46,582 nucleotides of DNA, from positions 1-46,582 of the forward strand of contig JAGB01000005.1 in assembly GCA_000526435.1 (NCBI GenBank), written 5' to 3'. Source of the DNA: Caldicoprobacter oshimai DSM 21659. GTDB lineage: Bacteria; Bacillota; Clostridia; Caldicoprobacterales; Caldicoprobacteraceae. Both the position numbers and the translations under genes were made by a program. Of this stretch, positions 1 to 8,546 are shown piece after piece; within the stretch, counting starts at the first letter, position 1; each line of letters starts with the position of its first letter. Below the pieces are notes generated by a model that ran no database searches, was not told where the DNA came from, and saw nothing but the letters and a program-made list of their open reading frames with translations.

Positions 1-39
1 CCAGCGTTCGTCCTGAGCCAGGATCAAACTCTTCACTTA
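1..39 (-). rRNA. 16S rRNA, 5' end only
   Basis: The reverse complement of positions 13-32 is the universal bacterial 16S 5' primer site (AGAGTTTGATCCTGGCTCAG), followed by the usual GGACGAACGCTGG. By analogy with E. coli numbering the mature 5' end is near position 39. The gene reads leftward out of the window, so only its first 39 or so bases are here. It is expressed from the tandem promoters at 167-289 and is transcribed away from oriC. Confidence 0.97.
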
Positions 40-160
40 AAATCTATATCCTAAACTCGCATCTTGCCGCAAATGAGTCTTACCTCTCCAGAATTGACCT
101 GGCCTTCCAACCACTGTTCAGTTTTCAAGGACCATTCCCCGCCGCCCCTTAAAAGCGGCG
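40..160 (-). other. rRNA operon leader with 5' hairpin and boxA-like site
   Basis: This is the transcribed leader between the P2 promoter and mature 16S. The first transcribed bases form a short G+C-rich hairpin (CGCCGC at 155-160 pairing with GCGGCG at 140-145, read on the minus strand). Further on, 113-132 reads CCTTGAAAACTGAACAGT, which resembles the boxA/antitermination region usual in Firmicutes rRNA leaders. The boxA assignment is by resemblance only. Confidence 0.6.
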
Positions 161-166
161 AATTAT

Positions 167-195
167 ATACTATCAAATCAATTCCCCTTTGTCAA
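167..195 (-). promoter_or_regulatory. rRNA promoter P2 (sigma-A type)
   Basis: On the minus strand a perfect -35 TTGACA (190-195) is separated by 17 bp from TAGTAT (167-172), and the following bases read ATAATTCGCC. Positions 154-206 recur exactly, inverted, as the last 53 bases of the window, so this is a conserved rRNA operon core promoter. Confidence 0.85.
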
Positions 196-259
196 TACCC
201 TTTTTTGAAATTTGAAGCCTGTTAATGCTGAAAAACATGCACTTTCAAGATTCTATTAT

Positions 260-289
260 AGCTTAGCATACATCATCCATGCCTGTCAA
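260..289 (-). promoter_or_regulatory. rRNA promoter P1 (upstream tandem promoter)
   Basis: Minus strand TTGACA (284-289), 18 bp spacer, TAAGCT (260-265), with TATAAT directly after at 255-260. It lies about 90 bp upstream of P2 and reads the same way. Unlike P2, it is not repeated at the right end of the window. Confidence 0.6.
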
Positions 290-506
290 TATATCAAAAC
301 CATCTTTATATTTGGATCTTACATTTTTAACCTGATAGAGATACAGGTAACATAATTAAACGTTTTTGATACCATGAGAGTGCCGTCAAATACCGTTCCA
401 GAAGAACCGATTCTCGTTTGCACCTCACCAGTGAAATTTTCATTACAAATTTTTGATGCGATTCGATATGCCTTCATTTTTGATAGCCAAGTCTGCTATA
501 TAAATC

Positions 507-537
507 AAAAGCAGGTGTCATCAGACACCTGCTTTTT
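507..537 (-). terminator. gltX terminator overlapping its stop codon
   Basis: On the minus strand GCAGGTGTC and GACACCTGC form a perfect 9-bp stem, extended to 13 bp by flanking A and T tracts, around a TGAT tetraloop. The TGA in the loop is the gltX stop codon, so the ascending arm is the last four gltX codons (K-A-G-V). A T-rich stretch follows. Between this site and the rRNA P1 promoter (290-506) I see no other feature. Confidence 0.85.
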
Positions 538-1981
538 CCAGCTTTTCAATCCCTATCCTTATCCGCCTCAAGGACTCTTCTTTACCCAGCAAGTCCAGCA
601 GCTCTATAGCCCCACCCGGCGTATACTGCTTTCCCGATATGGCAGTACGTATGGGCCACAGCACCTGGCCATTCTTGACGCCCAGCTGCTGTATAAGCTC
701 CATCAATACTCTATGGATCTCCTCTTCATTCCAGTTATCAAGCTTCTCCAGCACCTCATAGCTCTTTTTAAGGTGCTCCAGGGAGTTTTCCAGATTGGTC
801 TTCATCTTCTTATGTACAAACATCTGGACATCGTAATCTGGGAGCTCATCTATAAAATCAACGCTCTCTATTATGTCGTTTAAAATCTCTATACGGGTCT
901 GCAACAGGCGGCTCAACTTCATCAAATCAATATCCTGCCTCTTTATAGCCTTCTTGTAGTAAGGCAGGGCCAGCTCATAAAACTCCTCCAGGCTCTTCTT
1001 TCTGATATACTCGCCATTCATCCAGCGCAGCTTGTTTACGTCAAAAATGGCCGGAGATTTGTTAAGCCCCTCTATGGAAAAATGCTCTTTAAGCTCCTCG
1101 AGGGTGAAAAACTCCCTGTCTGTGCCAGGGCTCCATCCCAGCAATGCGATGTAGTTTATTATAGCCTCCACGAGATACCCCTTGTTGTAGAAATCTTCAA
1201 AAGAGGCATCGCCTTCGCGCTTGCTGAGCTTTTTGCCCGCTTCCTTCATCACAGGGGGTAGATGAATGTAAGTGGGAATCTCCCATCCAAACGCCTGATA
1301 AAGCAGATTGTACTTGGGAGTAGAAGAAAGGTATTCGCTCCCCCTCACCACATGGGTTATTCTCATCAAGCTGTCATCGATTACATTGGCAAAGTTATAG
1401 GTGGGCATACCATCTGATTTTATGAGCACGCCTTCGTCCAAAGTTGAATTCTCCACCGTTATGGTACCAAATACCTCGTCATGAAATGAGGTGGTGCCTG
1501 TCGATGGTATCCTCTGCCTTATAACGTATTTCTCGCCGTTTCGAATCCTCTGCTCAACCTCTTCTCTGGTCAGGTTCTTGCAGTGCCCATCGTATTTAAA
1601 CGGAATCCCTCTCTTCTGGCACTCCTCTCTCAGGGCTTCCAACCTCTCTTTGGAACAGAAGCAGTAATATGCCCCGCCCATCTCCACCAGCTTCTTTGCG
1701 TATTGCTGGTAAATCTCCTTGCGCTGGCTCTGTATGTAAGGCCCGTAAGGTCCCCCAATATCAGGCCCTTCATCGTAGTCAAGCCCCACAATCTTCAGCG
1801 TCTTGTATATCACATCTATAGCTCCTTCCACAAACCTCTCCTGATCCGTATCTTCAATGCGCAATATAAACTTCCCACCCTGGCTTTTGGCAATCAGATA
1901 GGCATAAAGCGCTGTTCTCAAGTTACCGATATGCATATAACCTGTAGGGCTTGGCGCAAATCGCGTCCTGACTTCACTCAT
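521..1981 (-). CDS. gltX: glutamate--tRNA ligase
   Basis: This class I aminoacyl-tRNA synthetase charges tRNA-Glu in the cytoplasm. In bacteria lacking GlnRS it may also charge tRNA-Gln, but that is not testable here. The N-terminus [20 protein letters not shown] carries the HIGH-type signature at residues 17-20. The second signature, KLSKRE, is near residue 250. The 486-residue length is normal. I take the ATG at 1981 because the protein aligns with family N-termini from there. A TTG at 2005 would add eight residues (MGFNAIRP) that are not family-like. The nearest strong AGGAGG (2034-2039) lies far upstream, separated by a possible hairpin. The gene is divergent from argS, has its own promoter and ends in its own terminator. 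Confidence 0.96.
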   Translation of the reverse strand: MSEVRTRFAPSPTGYMHIGNLRTALYAYLIAKSQGGKFILRIEDTDQERFVEGAIDVIYKTLKIVGLDYDEGPDIGGPYGPYIQSQRKEIYQQYAKKLVEMGGAYYCFCSKERLEALREECQKRGIPFKYDGHCKNLTREEVEQRIRNGEKYVIRQRIPSTGTTSFHDEVFGTITVENSTLDEGVLIKSDGMPTYNFANVIDDSLMRITHVVRGSEYLSSTPKYNLLYQAFGWEIPTYIHLPPVMKEAGKKLSKREGDASFEDFYNKGYLVEAIINYIALLGWSPGTDREFFTLEELKEHFSIEGLNKSPAIFDVNKLRWMNGEYIRKKSLEEFYELALPYYKKAIKRQDIDLMKLSRLLQTRIEILNDIIESVDFIDELPDYDVQMFVHKKMKTNLENSLEHLKKSYEVLEKLDNWNEEEIHRVLMELIQQLGVKNGQVLWPIRTAISGKQYTPGGAIELLDLLGKEESLRRIRIGIEKLEKAGV

Positions 1982-2140
1982 CGGCCTTATGGCGTTAAAT
2001 CCCAAAATGCTCTAAAATGGGAAAACGCCTTTTCCTCCTTTCGTTTTTTAAATCCCTTTTACCCCGACAACCTTTTATAACTTACAAAGCCTTCCACCCT
2101 TGTCGCAGGGAGAAAGGCCGCCTTTTACCAGTCTATTCCC
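1982..2140 (-). other. structured 5' leader of gltX
   Basis: About 160 nt separate the gltX promoter from its ATG. One hairpin lies at 2089-2118: GCCTT and CCCT on the 5' side pair with AGGG and AAGGC on the 3' side around GCGACA, with one mismatch. A second possible hairpin (GGCGTT at 2024-2029 with AACGCC at 1990-1995 and inner CCCA/TGGG) sits between the strong AGGAGG and the start codon. I see no terminator U-run and no full T-box consensus, so I leave the class open. Confidence 0.4.
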
Positions 2141-2146
2141 AAGTGT

Positions 2147-2176
2147 AGTATAATACTATTATAGAAAATCTGTCAA
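2147..2176 (-). promoter_or_regulatory. gltX promoter
   Basis: Minus strand TTGACA (2171-2176), 18 bp spacer, TATACT (2147-2152). This is the only strong sigma-A match in the divergent gltX/argS interval on this strand. Confidence 0.75.
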
Positions 2177-2236
2177 GCCGATTATTCCTTTAGGCCAAGA
2201 AATTGCCGATGGTTATTGTTATTTGACGTAGCAGTG

Positions 2237-2245
2237 TGGTATTAT
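2237..2245 (+). promoter_or_regulatory. argS promoter, extended -10
   Basis: TGGTATTAT is an extended -10 (TG at 2237-2238, TATTAT at 2240-2245), about 40 bp before the argS start. No good -35 sits at the matching distance. A TTGACG at 2223 is too close to serve as one. Confidence 0.45.
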
Positions 2246-2284
2246 AGACTATAAAGAAAAAATTAAGGAAGAGGAGTAGTGGCC

Positions 2285-3985
2285 ATGTTCGACGTCAAGG
2301 ACATTATTGCACAGGCAATACATAAACAGCTTCCCGAACTGAGCCGTGACCAGATTTACGATATGCTGGAATATCCTCCTAACCCTGAGATGGGCGATAT
2401 AGCCCTGCCGTGTTTTAAGCTGAGCAAAACGCTCAGAAAGCCTCCGGTGCAGATTGCTCAAGAACTGGCATCAAACATTTCAGATATGGAATTTATCGAC
2501 AAGGTGGAACCCGTATCCGGATACCTCAATTTCTTTTTCAACAAGCCCCTGTTTGTAGAGCAGACTTTAAAGCGTATATTAGAAGAACAGGAAAGGTATG
2601 GTTCCCAACCCATCGGACAGGGCAAGACCATCGTCATAGATTATTCGGCCCCAAATATAGCCAAGCCTTTCCATGTGGGGCACCTTCGCTCTACGGTCAT
2701 CGGTAATTCCCTGCGCAAAATTTTTGAGTTTATGGGATACAGGTGCATCGGCGTAAACCACCTGGGTGACTGGGGAACCCAGTTTGGCAAGCTTATAGTG
2801 GCGTACAAGCTATGGGGCAATAAAGAGGAAGTAGAAGCCCATGGCATAAAAGAGCTTATGCGCCTGTACGTAAAATTCCATGAAGAAGCCGAAAAGGATC
2901 CAAAGCTGGAAGATGAGGCAAGAAGCTGGTTTGCCCGCATGGAAAAAGGAGACAGCGAGGCTTTGGAGCTGTGGCAGTGGTTCAAGGACATAAGCCTCAA
3001 AGAATTTCAAAAGGTATATGACCTTCTCGACGTACATTTTGATTCATACGCCGGCGAAAGCTTTTACAACGATAAGATGGATGCCGTAATTGAAGAGCTT
3101 AAACAAAAGAACCTGCTTAAGGAAAGCGAAGGTGCCATGATCGTAGATCTAGAAGAATATGGAATGCCCCCCTGTATGATACTAAAGAAAGATGGCAGCA
3201 GCCTGTATGCCACACGCGATATAGCTGCCGCCATATACCGCAAAAAGGCATATGATTTCCATAAATGCATATACGTAACGGGCGCTGCGCAAAGCCTTCA
3301 CTTCCAGCAGTGGTTCAAAGTCATAGAACTCATGGGATACGAGTGGGCAAAGGACCTCATACACGTTCCCTTTGGGCTTGTAAGCCTAGGCGGAGAAAAG
3401 CTGTCCACACGCAAAGGGAAAGTGGTACTGCTTGAAGATATACTATCCGAGGCCATCAAGAAAACCCTTGAAATAATCGAAAGCAAGAATCCCGACCTGG
3501 AGAACAAGGAAGAAGTGGCCCGTTATATGGGGGTGGGCGCCGTCATATTCAGCGATCTGTACAGCAATCGAATCAAAGACGTATCCTTCTCTTGGGATGA
3601 GGTGCTGAACTTTGATGGAGAAACAGGCCCGTATGTACAATACACTCATGCAAGATGCTGCAGCGTCATCAGAAAGGCCCCTGAACAGGAGGACAGTAGC
3701 TTTAATCCCTGCCTGCTTCAGACCAAAGAGGAGTATCAGCTATGCAAAACGCTGTACCAGTTCCCCGAAAAAGTTATGATGGCTTTAACCCAGCTTGAAC
3801 CCTCTATCATAACCCGTTATCTCGTGGATGTGGCCCAGGACTTCAATCGCTTTTACCACGAACACCCCATCCTGGTGGATGACCAACAGCTGAGAACTGC
3901 GCGATTGGCACTGGTGAAAGCCACGCGGATCACGCTGGCCAATGGGCTTAAACTCATAGGGCTCAAACCCCTCGAAAGGGTGTAG
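2285..3985 (+). CDS. argS: arginine--tRNA ligase
   Basis: This class I synthetase attaches arginine to tRNA-Arg in the cytoplasm. The HIGH-type motif is HVGH at residues 130-133 within APNIAKPFHVGH. The KMSKS counterpart is KLSTRKG, as is common in ArgRS. The N-terminal Add-1 domain (residues 1-100) and the C-terminal anticodon-binding DALR helices (from about 450) are both present, giving 566 residues. I choose ATG 2285 over GTG 2279 because GAGGAG at 2271-2276 sits 8 nt before the ATG but only 2 nt before the GTG. murG follows after 11 bp, so the two are probably one transcript. It lies on the lagging strand of the leftward fork. Confidence 0.96.
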   Translation: MFDVKDIIAQAIHKQLPELSRDQIYDMLEYPPNPEMGDIALPCFKLSKTLRKPPVQIAQELASNISDMEFIDKVEPVSGYLNFFFNKPLFVEQTLKRILEEQERYGSQPIGQGKTIVIDYSAPNIAKPFHVGHLRSTVIGNSLRKIFEFMGYRCIGVNHLGDWGTQFGKLIVAYKLWGNKEEVEAHGIKELMRLYVKFHEEAEKDPKLEDEARSWFARMEKGDSEALELWQWFKDISLKEFQKVYDLLDVHFDSYAGESFYNDKMDAVIEELKQKNLLKESEGAMIVDLEEYGMPPCMILKKDGSSLYATRDIAAAIYRKKAYDFHKCIYVTGAAQSLHFQQWFKVIELMGYEWAKDLIHVPFGLVSLGGEKLSTRKGKVVLLEDILSEAIKKTLEIIESKNPDLENKEEVARYMGVGAVIFSDLYSNRIKDVSFSWDEVLNFDGETGPYVQYTHARCCSVIRKAPEQEDSSFNPCLLQTKEEYQLCKTLYQFPEKVMMALTQLEPSIITRYLVDVAQDFNRFYHEHPILVDDQQLRTARLALVKATRITLANGLKLIGLKPLERV

Positions 3986-3996
3986 GAGGTAACATC

Positions 3997-5061
3997 ATGA
4001 AAAGAATAGTACTAACCGGCGGGGGCACGGCAGGGCACGTGACCCCCAATATAGCGCTCATCCCAGAGCTTAAGCGCAACGGTTGGGAAATCCATTATAT
4101 AGGCACAAAAAGCGGAATCGAATACAACCTCATATCAAAGCAAAGTGGGGTCATATATCATGCCGTACAGTCGGGCAAATTAAGGCGATACCTAGACGTT
4201 AAGAACTTCACCGACCCGTTTAAAGTCGCGTACGGTATAGGCCAATCTATGCGCATAATACAAAAGATAAAGCCCAATGTCATATTCTCAAAGGGAGGGT
4301 TTGTGTCGGTTCCGGTTGTAATCGGCGGGTGGGCAAACCGTATTCCTGTCATCGTACACGAATCCGATATTACTCCTGGATTGGCAAACAAGATAGCTTC
4401 CTTGTTCGCACAGGTTATATGCACCACATTCCCTGAAACTGTCTCTCAATTTAAAGGAAACAAGGCCATATATACCGGCACTCCTATACGTAAAGAATTA
4501 TTTCAAGGCAACGCTGAAACCGGTAGAAAGCTCTGTGGTTTTACACAAGAAAAGCCGGTTATAATGGTAATGGGAGGAAGTTCCGGAGCAGTAGCAATAA
4601 ATAACTGCCTGCGTAAGATAGTCAAAAAACTGCTCACCAGATTTCAAATCGTACACATATGCGGTAAAGGAAATGTAGACTCGAATTATGCAGATATTCC
4701 GGGCTATGCCCAGTTTGAATACCTAGATAAAGAGCTACCACACGTCATGGCTTTGGCGGATATAGTGGTATCCCGGGCTGGATCCAATTCCATCCACGAA
4801 TTTCTGGCCCTTAAAAAGCCCTGCCTTTTAATTCCCTTACCCCTCAAAGCCAGCCGTGGAGATCAAATCTTAAATGCCAAATCCTTTGAAAAGAAGGGCT
4901 ACAGCAAGGTTCTCATGCAGGAGGATATGACAGAAGATTCGCTGTACCTCTCAATCCTGGACCTTTATAACAAGCGACACCAGTACATAAATGCCATGTC
5001 TGCAGAAGACCATACCTCGGGTACAAGAAACATCATGGAGATAATCAATAGATTCGCATAA
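3997..5061 (+). CDS. murG: UDP-N-acetylglucosamine--MurNAc-pentapeptide-lipid GlcNAc transferase
   Basis: MurG adds GlcNAc to lipid I to make lipid II on the inner face of the membrane. The glycine-rich donor/acceptor loop GGGTAGHVTP is at residues 8-17. The acceptor-side motif SKGGFVSVPVVIG and the UDP-binding loop GGSSGA are both recognisable, and the 354-residue length is normal. The usual HEQN stretch reads HESDITPGLANK, a variant I associate with one branch of Firmicutes MurG. The gene stands apart from the division/cell-wall cluster where MurG often lies, and sits just behind argS with GGAGG as RBS. A paralogue elsewhere in the genome is therefore possible. Confidence 0.88.
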   Translation: MKRIVLTGGGTAGHVTPNIALIPELKRNGWEIHYIGTKSGIEYNLISKQSGVIYHAVQSGKLRRYLDVKNFTDPFKVAYGIGQSMRIIQKIKPNVIFSKGGFVSVPVVIGGWANRIPVIVHESDITPGLANKIASLFAQVICTTFPETVSQFKGNKAIYTGTPIRKELFQGNAETGRKLCGFTQEKPVIMVMGGSSGAVAINNCLRKIVKKLLTRFQIVHICGKGNVDSNYADIPGYAQFEYLDKELPHVMALADIVVSRAGSNSIHEFLALKKPCLLIPLPLKASRGDQILNAKSFEKKGYSKVLMQEDMTEDSLYLSILDLYNKRHQYINAMSAEDHTSGTRNIMEIINRFA

Positions 5062-5068
5062 AAGAGTA

Positions 5069-5108
5069 AAAGAGCTCCTCGCCTCAAGCGAAGAGCTCTT
5101 AATTTTTA
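5069..5108. terminator. terminator between murG and the LysM gene
   Basis: AGAGCTC (5071-5077) and GAGCTCT (5093-5099) form the base of a hairpin whose inner part can pair further (CGC/GCG). AATTTTT follows on the plus strand and T-rich sequence follows on the minus strand, so it can serve both convergent genes. Confidence 0.75.
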
Positions 5109-5133
5109 TCAACCACATGCCTCCAAGAAAACA

Positions 5134-6570
5134 TTACCCACCTGCTGCAATCCTTATCATCGCCTGGTGGTCCGGGTCTATCCTGTTTGTACCATGGGTC
5201 CGGCTGCCATAAAAGTGTATACAAAAATGTCCCGGGAAACTGTTGTTCCTTATGCTGTATCCACCATGTGGCATACCATTCATGGAAGCCGCCATCTTCT
5301 TCCCATTCACCTGCACTATTATGGGTTTACGATCCCAGCTAAAGGTGCCTCCGTATATTCGCTTAATAACAGCGGTGTCAGCCGCAGTCAGTGGCTCGCA
5401 ATCAGCATGATTTGTTCCACCATACCGTATTACATAAAAAGTCAGTCCCGTCCCCACATGGGTAACCTTTGCGATAGACCCTCTGGTAAAAATCCTGTTT
5501 GCTCCACCAAACCAAGGCATCATCTCCACACCGTCTCTTGATATGGGTGTAAGGTCTGACGGCCTTGTATAGCTGCGGTTAGCTGTACGTGCAACCGGCC
5601 TGTCTTTTGTACCTATAAGCTCTATTTGATCCACCGGCTGCTTTAGTATGGTTTCGCCTATCTTCTCACGGGATACCTCGACCCCATTCTCCCTCGTTAT
5701 ATAGATCTCAATCTGCTTCTGGCCGTTCTGACCTTGCTGCTCTATCCTCTTCTCACCTTTATAGAGGTCAGAGGTATTTTTCACAACGGTATTGAACGGT
5801 ATCTCCTCGGTATACGTCACTTTTTCGCGCATCACAACCGTCACAAGGCTTTTGGGAGCTTGAAGCTTGAGCTTTTGGCCGGGCTTTATCATCTCGGGAT
5901 CCAAATCTGGATTGGCTGCCTGTATATCCGACACGTGCAGGTCATGCTGGCGGGCAATGCTCCACAGCGTATCCCCTTCTTTTACTTCGTATTCTTCAAC
6001 TTCTACTGTGCCCGTCGTAACTATCTTAAAGGCCTTATCAACGTCAACAATATTGCTGTACAACACCGTCTGGGGTTTAATTTCCACGCTTTCTTTAAAT
6101 CCTATATTCTCCAACACCGCATTTTCAGACTGTTCAACCATTGACCGATATGAATTCTTAACCCTTTCCAGTACCTCCTGGGCCTCCTCATAGGTCTTTA
6201 AAAAACACACGGGCTCTCCATTTATCACTATGGCAAACGCATCAGTCTTTACCTCTATGACTTCCTGGATGGCCCCTGCCAAATCGTATTCGCTGGTAAA
6301 TTGACCGCTATGTACTACCCTTTCCTTAAAATAGACTTCGGCATTTATGTATATTCGCTGACCCGCGTATTTATGCTCTACGCCTTCTATAACTTCATCG
6401 TAGATGCTGAGCCCCTTGGCTGCCGATTTCAACACACCCACTTCCACATCGTTTACATACATGACATAGGCCGTTGTGTTGCGGTCCCTCTCATCGCTAT
6501 AAGTAAAACCCGTCAAAAACATGAAGCATACCGTCAAAAATAAAATCACAGCAATGCTTTTCTTTCCCAT
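5134..6570 (-). CDS. secreted LysM-G5 cell-wall protein with uncharacterised Cys/His C-terminal domain
   Basis: A signal peptide or anchor occupies residues 1-22. Residues 30-190 resemble the repeated N-terminal modules of clostridial LysM/G5 cell-wall proteins. A LysM domain is clear at 194-237 (YEVKEGDTLWSIA ... IKPGQKLKL) and should bind peptidoglycan glycan. A G5-type domain follows at about 241-322 (VTYTEEIPF ... ETILKQPV). In many relatives this layout ends in an M23 endopeptidase. Here residues 345-478 are instead a domain rich in conserved-looking His and Cys: NHADCEP (388-394), NGMPHGG (431-437), GHFCIHF (447-453), THG (458-460), HQAM (468-471). I recall similar C-termini in other Firmicutes wall proteins but no assigned function. 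A metal-dependent or Cys-based wall enzyme is a guess. The family and localisation are firm; the activity is not. Confidence 0.8.
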   Translation of the reverse strand: MGKKSIAVILFLTVCFMFLTGFTYSDERDRNTTAYVMYVNDVEVGVLKSAAKGLSIYDEVIEGVEHKYAGQRIYINAEVYFKERVVHSGQFTSEYDLAGAIQEVIEVKTDAFAIVINGEPVCFLKTYEEAQEVLERVKNSYRSMVEQSENAVLENIGFKESVEIKPQTVLYSNIVDVDKAFKIVTTGTVEVEEYEVKEGDTLWSIARQHDLHVSDIQAANPDLDPEMIKPGQKLKLQAPKSLVTVVMREKVTYTEEIPFNTVVKNTSDLYKGEKRIEQQGQNGQKQIEIYITRENGVEVSREKIGETILKQPVDQIELIGTKDRPVARTANRSYTRPSDLTPISRDGVEMMPWFGGANRIFTRGSIAKVTHVGTGLTFYVIRYGGTNHADCEPLTAADTAVIKRIYGGTFSWDRKPIIVQVNGKKMAASMNGMPHGGYSIRNNSFPGHFCIHFYGSRTHGTNRIDPDHQAMIRIAAGG

Positions 6571-6763
6571 TTTGCCCTGCCTTCCGCTACACCTTCTTTC
6601 TCTTTTAAAATTGTTAAATATATTTTACGAAATTATTACAAATTTATACTTCTACAAGTTTTCTAAAAATCCTTCTTTTCAGTTAAATTTTTTACAAAAA
6701 ATTTTTGATTTATTAAAACTCGATTTTAGGAGAAACTATTCAAAGAAAGGAGGATAGGGAAGG

Positions 6764-6976
6764 ATGGAGCTCACAAATAAAGAGAGGATATTGCTGGAAG
6801 ATCAGCTTCGGGCTGAATACATGTGCATAAACAAATATAGGGCATATGCCGCACAAGCGGTGGACCCAGAGATCAAATATCTTTTTGACCTGGTAGCAAA
6901 ACAGGAAGAACAGCACGCAAATACTCTCAAAATGTTGCTCCAGCAGGGTGGCTTCAATCCACCAAAACAGCAATAA
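6764..6976 (+). CDS. CotF-like spore coat / ferritin-like small protein
   Basis: A 70-residue, mostly helical protein with the short helical repeat of CotF-domain proteins (RAEYMCINKYRAYAAQAVDP ... KQEEQHANTLKMLLQQGG). Such proteins are associated with spore coats. No signal peptide or membrane segment is visible. AAAGGAGG lies 10 nt before the ATG. It is followed after 23 bp by a second protein of the same general type, and the pair ends in a strong terminator. The 193 bp upstream, shared with the divergent LysM gene, are very A+T-rich. I could not single out a sporulation sigma promoter there. Confidence 0.7.
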   Translation: MELTNKERILLEDQLRAEYMCINKYRAYAAQAVDPEIKYLFDLVAKQEEQHANTLKMLLQQGGFNPPKQQ

Positions 6977-6999
6977 AATTGTACAGGGAGGGAAGGACT

Positions 7000-7308
7000 A
7001 TGCCTCAAAATCAACTGACTGAAAGAGAAATGCTTTACGATTCGATTATGACCGAAAAATACGTTTCAGACGCGTACAACAACACCGTCATGGAATCCGT
7101 CAACCAAAACATAATCCAAGCTTTACAGCATATCCAGCAGGAAGAACAAAACCATGCACAGCTGTTTTTCGAAGCCATGCACCATCGTGGGTGGTACACC
7201 GTAGAAGCCGCCCATCCCAGCCAGGCTGCCAAGCAAGAAGTGGACCAGCAGATTTCAAGCCAAATGCAGAACAGGCGACAAGAACTCGAACAAAAAGTAC
7301 AAAATTAA
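7000..7308 (+). CDS. CotF-domain spore coat protein
   Basis: A 102-residue helical protein matching the CotF coat domain (LTEREMLYDSIMTEKYVSDAYN ... IQQEEQNHAQLFFEAMHHRGWY), with a polar Q/E-rich tail. A GGAGGG-type RBS precedes the ATG at 7000. An upstream TTG at 6979 would add seven residues, but the RBS spacing favours 7000. It is paired with the preceding 70-residue gene, so the two may be co-expressed and form mixed helical bundles. The role in the coat is inferred from family membership. Confidence 0.75.
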   Translation: MPQNQLTEREMLYDSIMTEKYVSDAYNNTVMESVNQNIIQALQHIQQEEQNHAQLFFEAMHHRGWYTVEAAHPSQAAKQEVDQQISSQMQNRRQELEQKVQN

Positions 7309-7316
7309 AGATAAAA

Positions 7317-7358
7317 ATCAGTAAAAGGGGTATTTATACGAGTACCCCTTTTACTGAA
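7317..7358. terminator. bidirectional terminator between CotF-like gene and ilvE
   Basis: A perfect 14-bp stem: CAGTAAAAGGGGTA (7319-7332) pairs with TACCCCTTTTACTG (7343-7356) around a 10-nt loop. The arms carry A and T tracts on both sides, so it can act for both convergent genes. Confidence 0.85.
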
Positions 7359-7362
7359 CCAA

Positions 7363-8433
7363 CTAGCATATTTTCTTTACCCAGTTGAACTTGTCTTCCT
7401 CTCTGCCATACTGAATACCGGTTAGCTTGTCGTACATCAGCTTAGAAAACTCTCCCATCTGACCATCGTTTATCTTTATCACCCTGTCATTCCAGTTGAG
7501 CTCGCCAACAGGGGATATGACAGCAGCAGTGCCTGTACCAAATACTTCCTCAAGCTTGCCCTTTTCGTGGGCCTCAAACACCTCTTCAATTGAAATCAAC
7601 CTCTCTTCCACCTTATAGCCCATGGACCTTGCAAGGGTAATCACCGAATCGCGAGTGATGCCCGGCAATATGCTGCCTCCTTCCAGCGATGGCGTCACCA
7701 CCACACCGTCTATCTTAAAGAATATGTTCATGGTACCGACTTCCTCTACGTATCTGTGGTGACAGGCATCCAGCCACAACACCTGGGTATACCCTTTCTT
7801 CTTTGCCTCTTCGGCAGCATAAAGGCTGGCAGCATAATTGGCAGCAGCTTTGGTATAGCCCAAGCCACCTCTGGCGGCCCGTACATACTTGTCTGTAACA
7901 TATATCTTCACGGGCTTAAACCCTTCCGTATAGTATGCCCCAACAGGAGAGAGTATGATAAACAGCTTGTAGGTATGCGAAGGCCTTACTCCCAAATAAG
8001 GATCTGTAGCGATAATGAAAGGCCTGATATACAAGGCTGTACCTTCTGCCGCAGGGACCCAGTCTTTTTCAATCTCCAGCAGCATCTTTAAACCTTCCCA
8101 CAGCAGCTCTTGGTCTACCTGAGGAATACACAGCCTTTCGGCCGAGCGGTTCAACCGAGCGATGTTGTCCATGGGACGGAATGTAACCACTTCTCCTTTT
8201 ATATTCCTGTATGCCTTCAAACCTTCAAAAATGGCCTGCCCATAATGGAATACCATGGTAGACGGTTCGAGGCTGATGGGACCATAAGGTACGATTCTGG
8301 GGTCATGCCATCCTTTTTCTACACTGTAATCCATGACAAACATGTGATCAGTAAATATGGTGCCAAACTTGAGCTCATCGCTTTTGGGCTTTGGCTTTGG
8401 ATTCTGGTTCCTTATGAATTGAATGTTGCTCAT
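7363..8433 (-). CDS. ilvE: branched-chain amino acid aminotransferase
   Basis: A PLP fold-type IV transaminase that interconverts Leu/Ile/Val and their 2-oxo acids in the cytoplasm. The PLP lysine is K195 in GGLGYTKAAANYA. Other family stretches are FHYGQAIFEGLKAYR, LYIRPFI and EVGTMNIFF, and the later GGSILPGITRDS and FGTGTAAVISPV. The 356-residue length matches the longer type of bacterial BCAT. The start is ATG 8433 because GGGAGG sits 8 nt upstream. ATG 8448 lies inside that RBS. The gene stands alone rather than with other ilv/leu genes, between coat-like genes and gyrA. Confidence 0.94.
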   Translation of the reverse strand: MSNIQFIRNQNPKPKPKSDELKFGTIFTDHMFVMDYSVEKGWHDPRIVPYGPISLEPSTMVFHYGQAIFEGLKAYRNIKGEVVTFRPMDNIARLNRSAERLCIPQVDQELLWEGLKMLLEIEKDWVPAAEGTALYIRPFIIATDPYLGVRPSHTYKLFIILSPVGAYYTEGFKPVKIYVTDKYVRAARGGLGYTKAAANYAASLYAAEEAKKKGYTQVLWLDACHHRYVEEVGTMNIFFKIDGVVVTPSLEGGSILPGITRDSVITLARSMGYKVEERLISIEEVFEAHEKGKLEEVFGTGTAAVISPVGELNWNDRVIKINDGQMGEFSKLMYDKLTGIQYGREEDKFNWVKKIC

Positions 8434-8546
8434 AAATATGCCTCCCATTGTCTTGATTTAGGGATGTATAAAAATTCATCATCTGTAAATTATATCACCT
8501 CTGTGCTTGCTTTTCCATATAACAGATTCATTTTTTGAAATTTTCA

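Noticed and set aside
374-883. Plus-strand 169-residue ORF at the gltX end
   Set aside because: It is the antisense shadow of gltX, has no RBS and shows no recognisable protein pattern.
2041-2140. T-box riboswitch in the gltX leader
   Set aside because: AGGGTGGAA resembles the start of the T-box, but the following ACCGCG is absent and there is no terminator/antiterminator pair or specifier stem I could draw.
5134-5540. L,D-transpeptidase (YkuD) domain in the LysM protein
   Set aside because: The Cys/His stretch does not fit the YkuD HGT...SHGCIR pattern in order or spacing.
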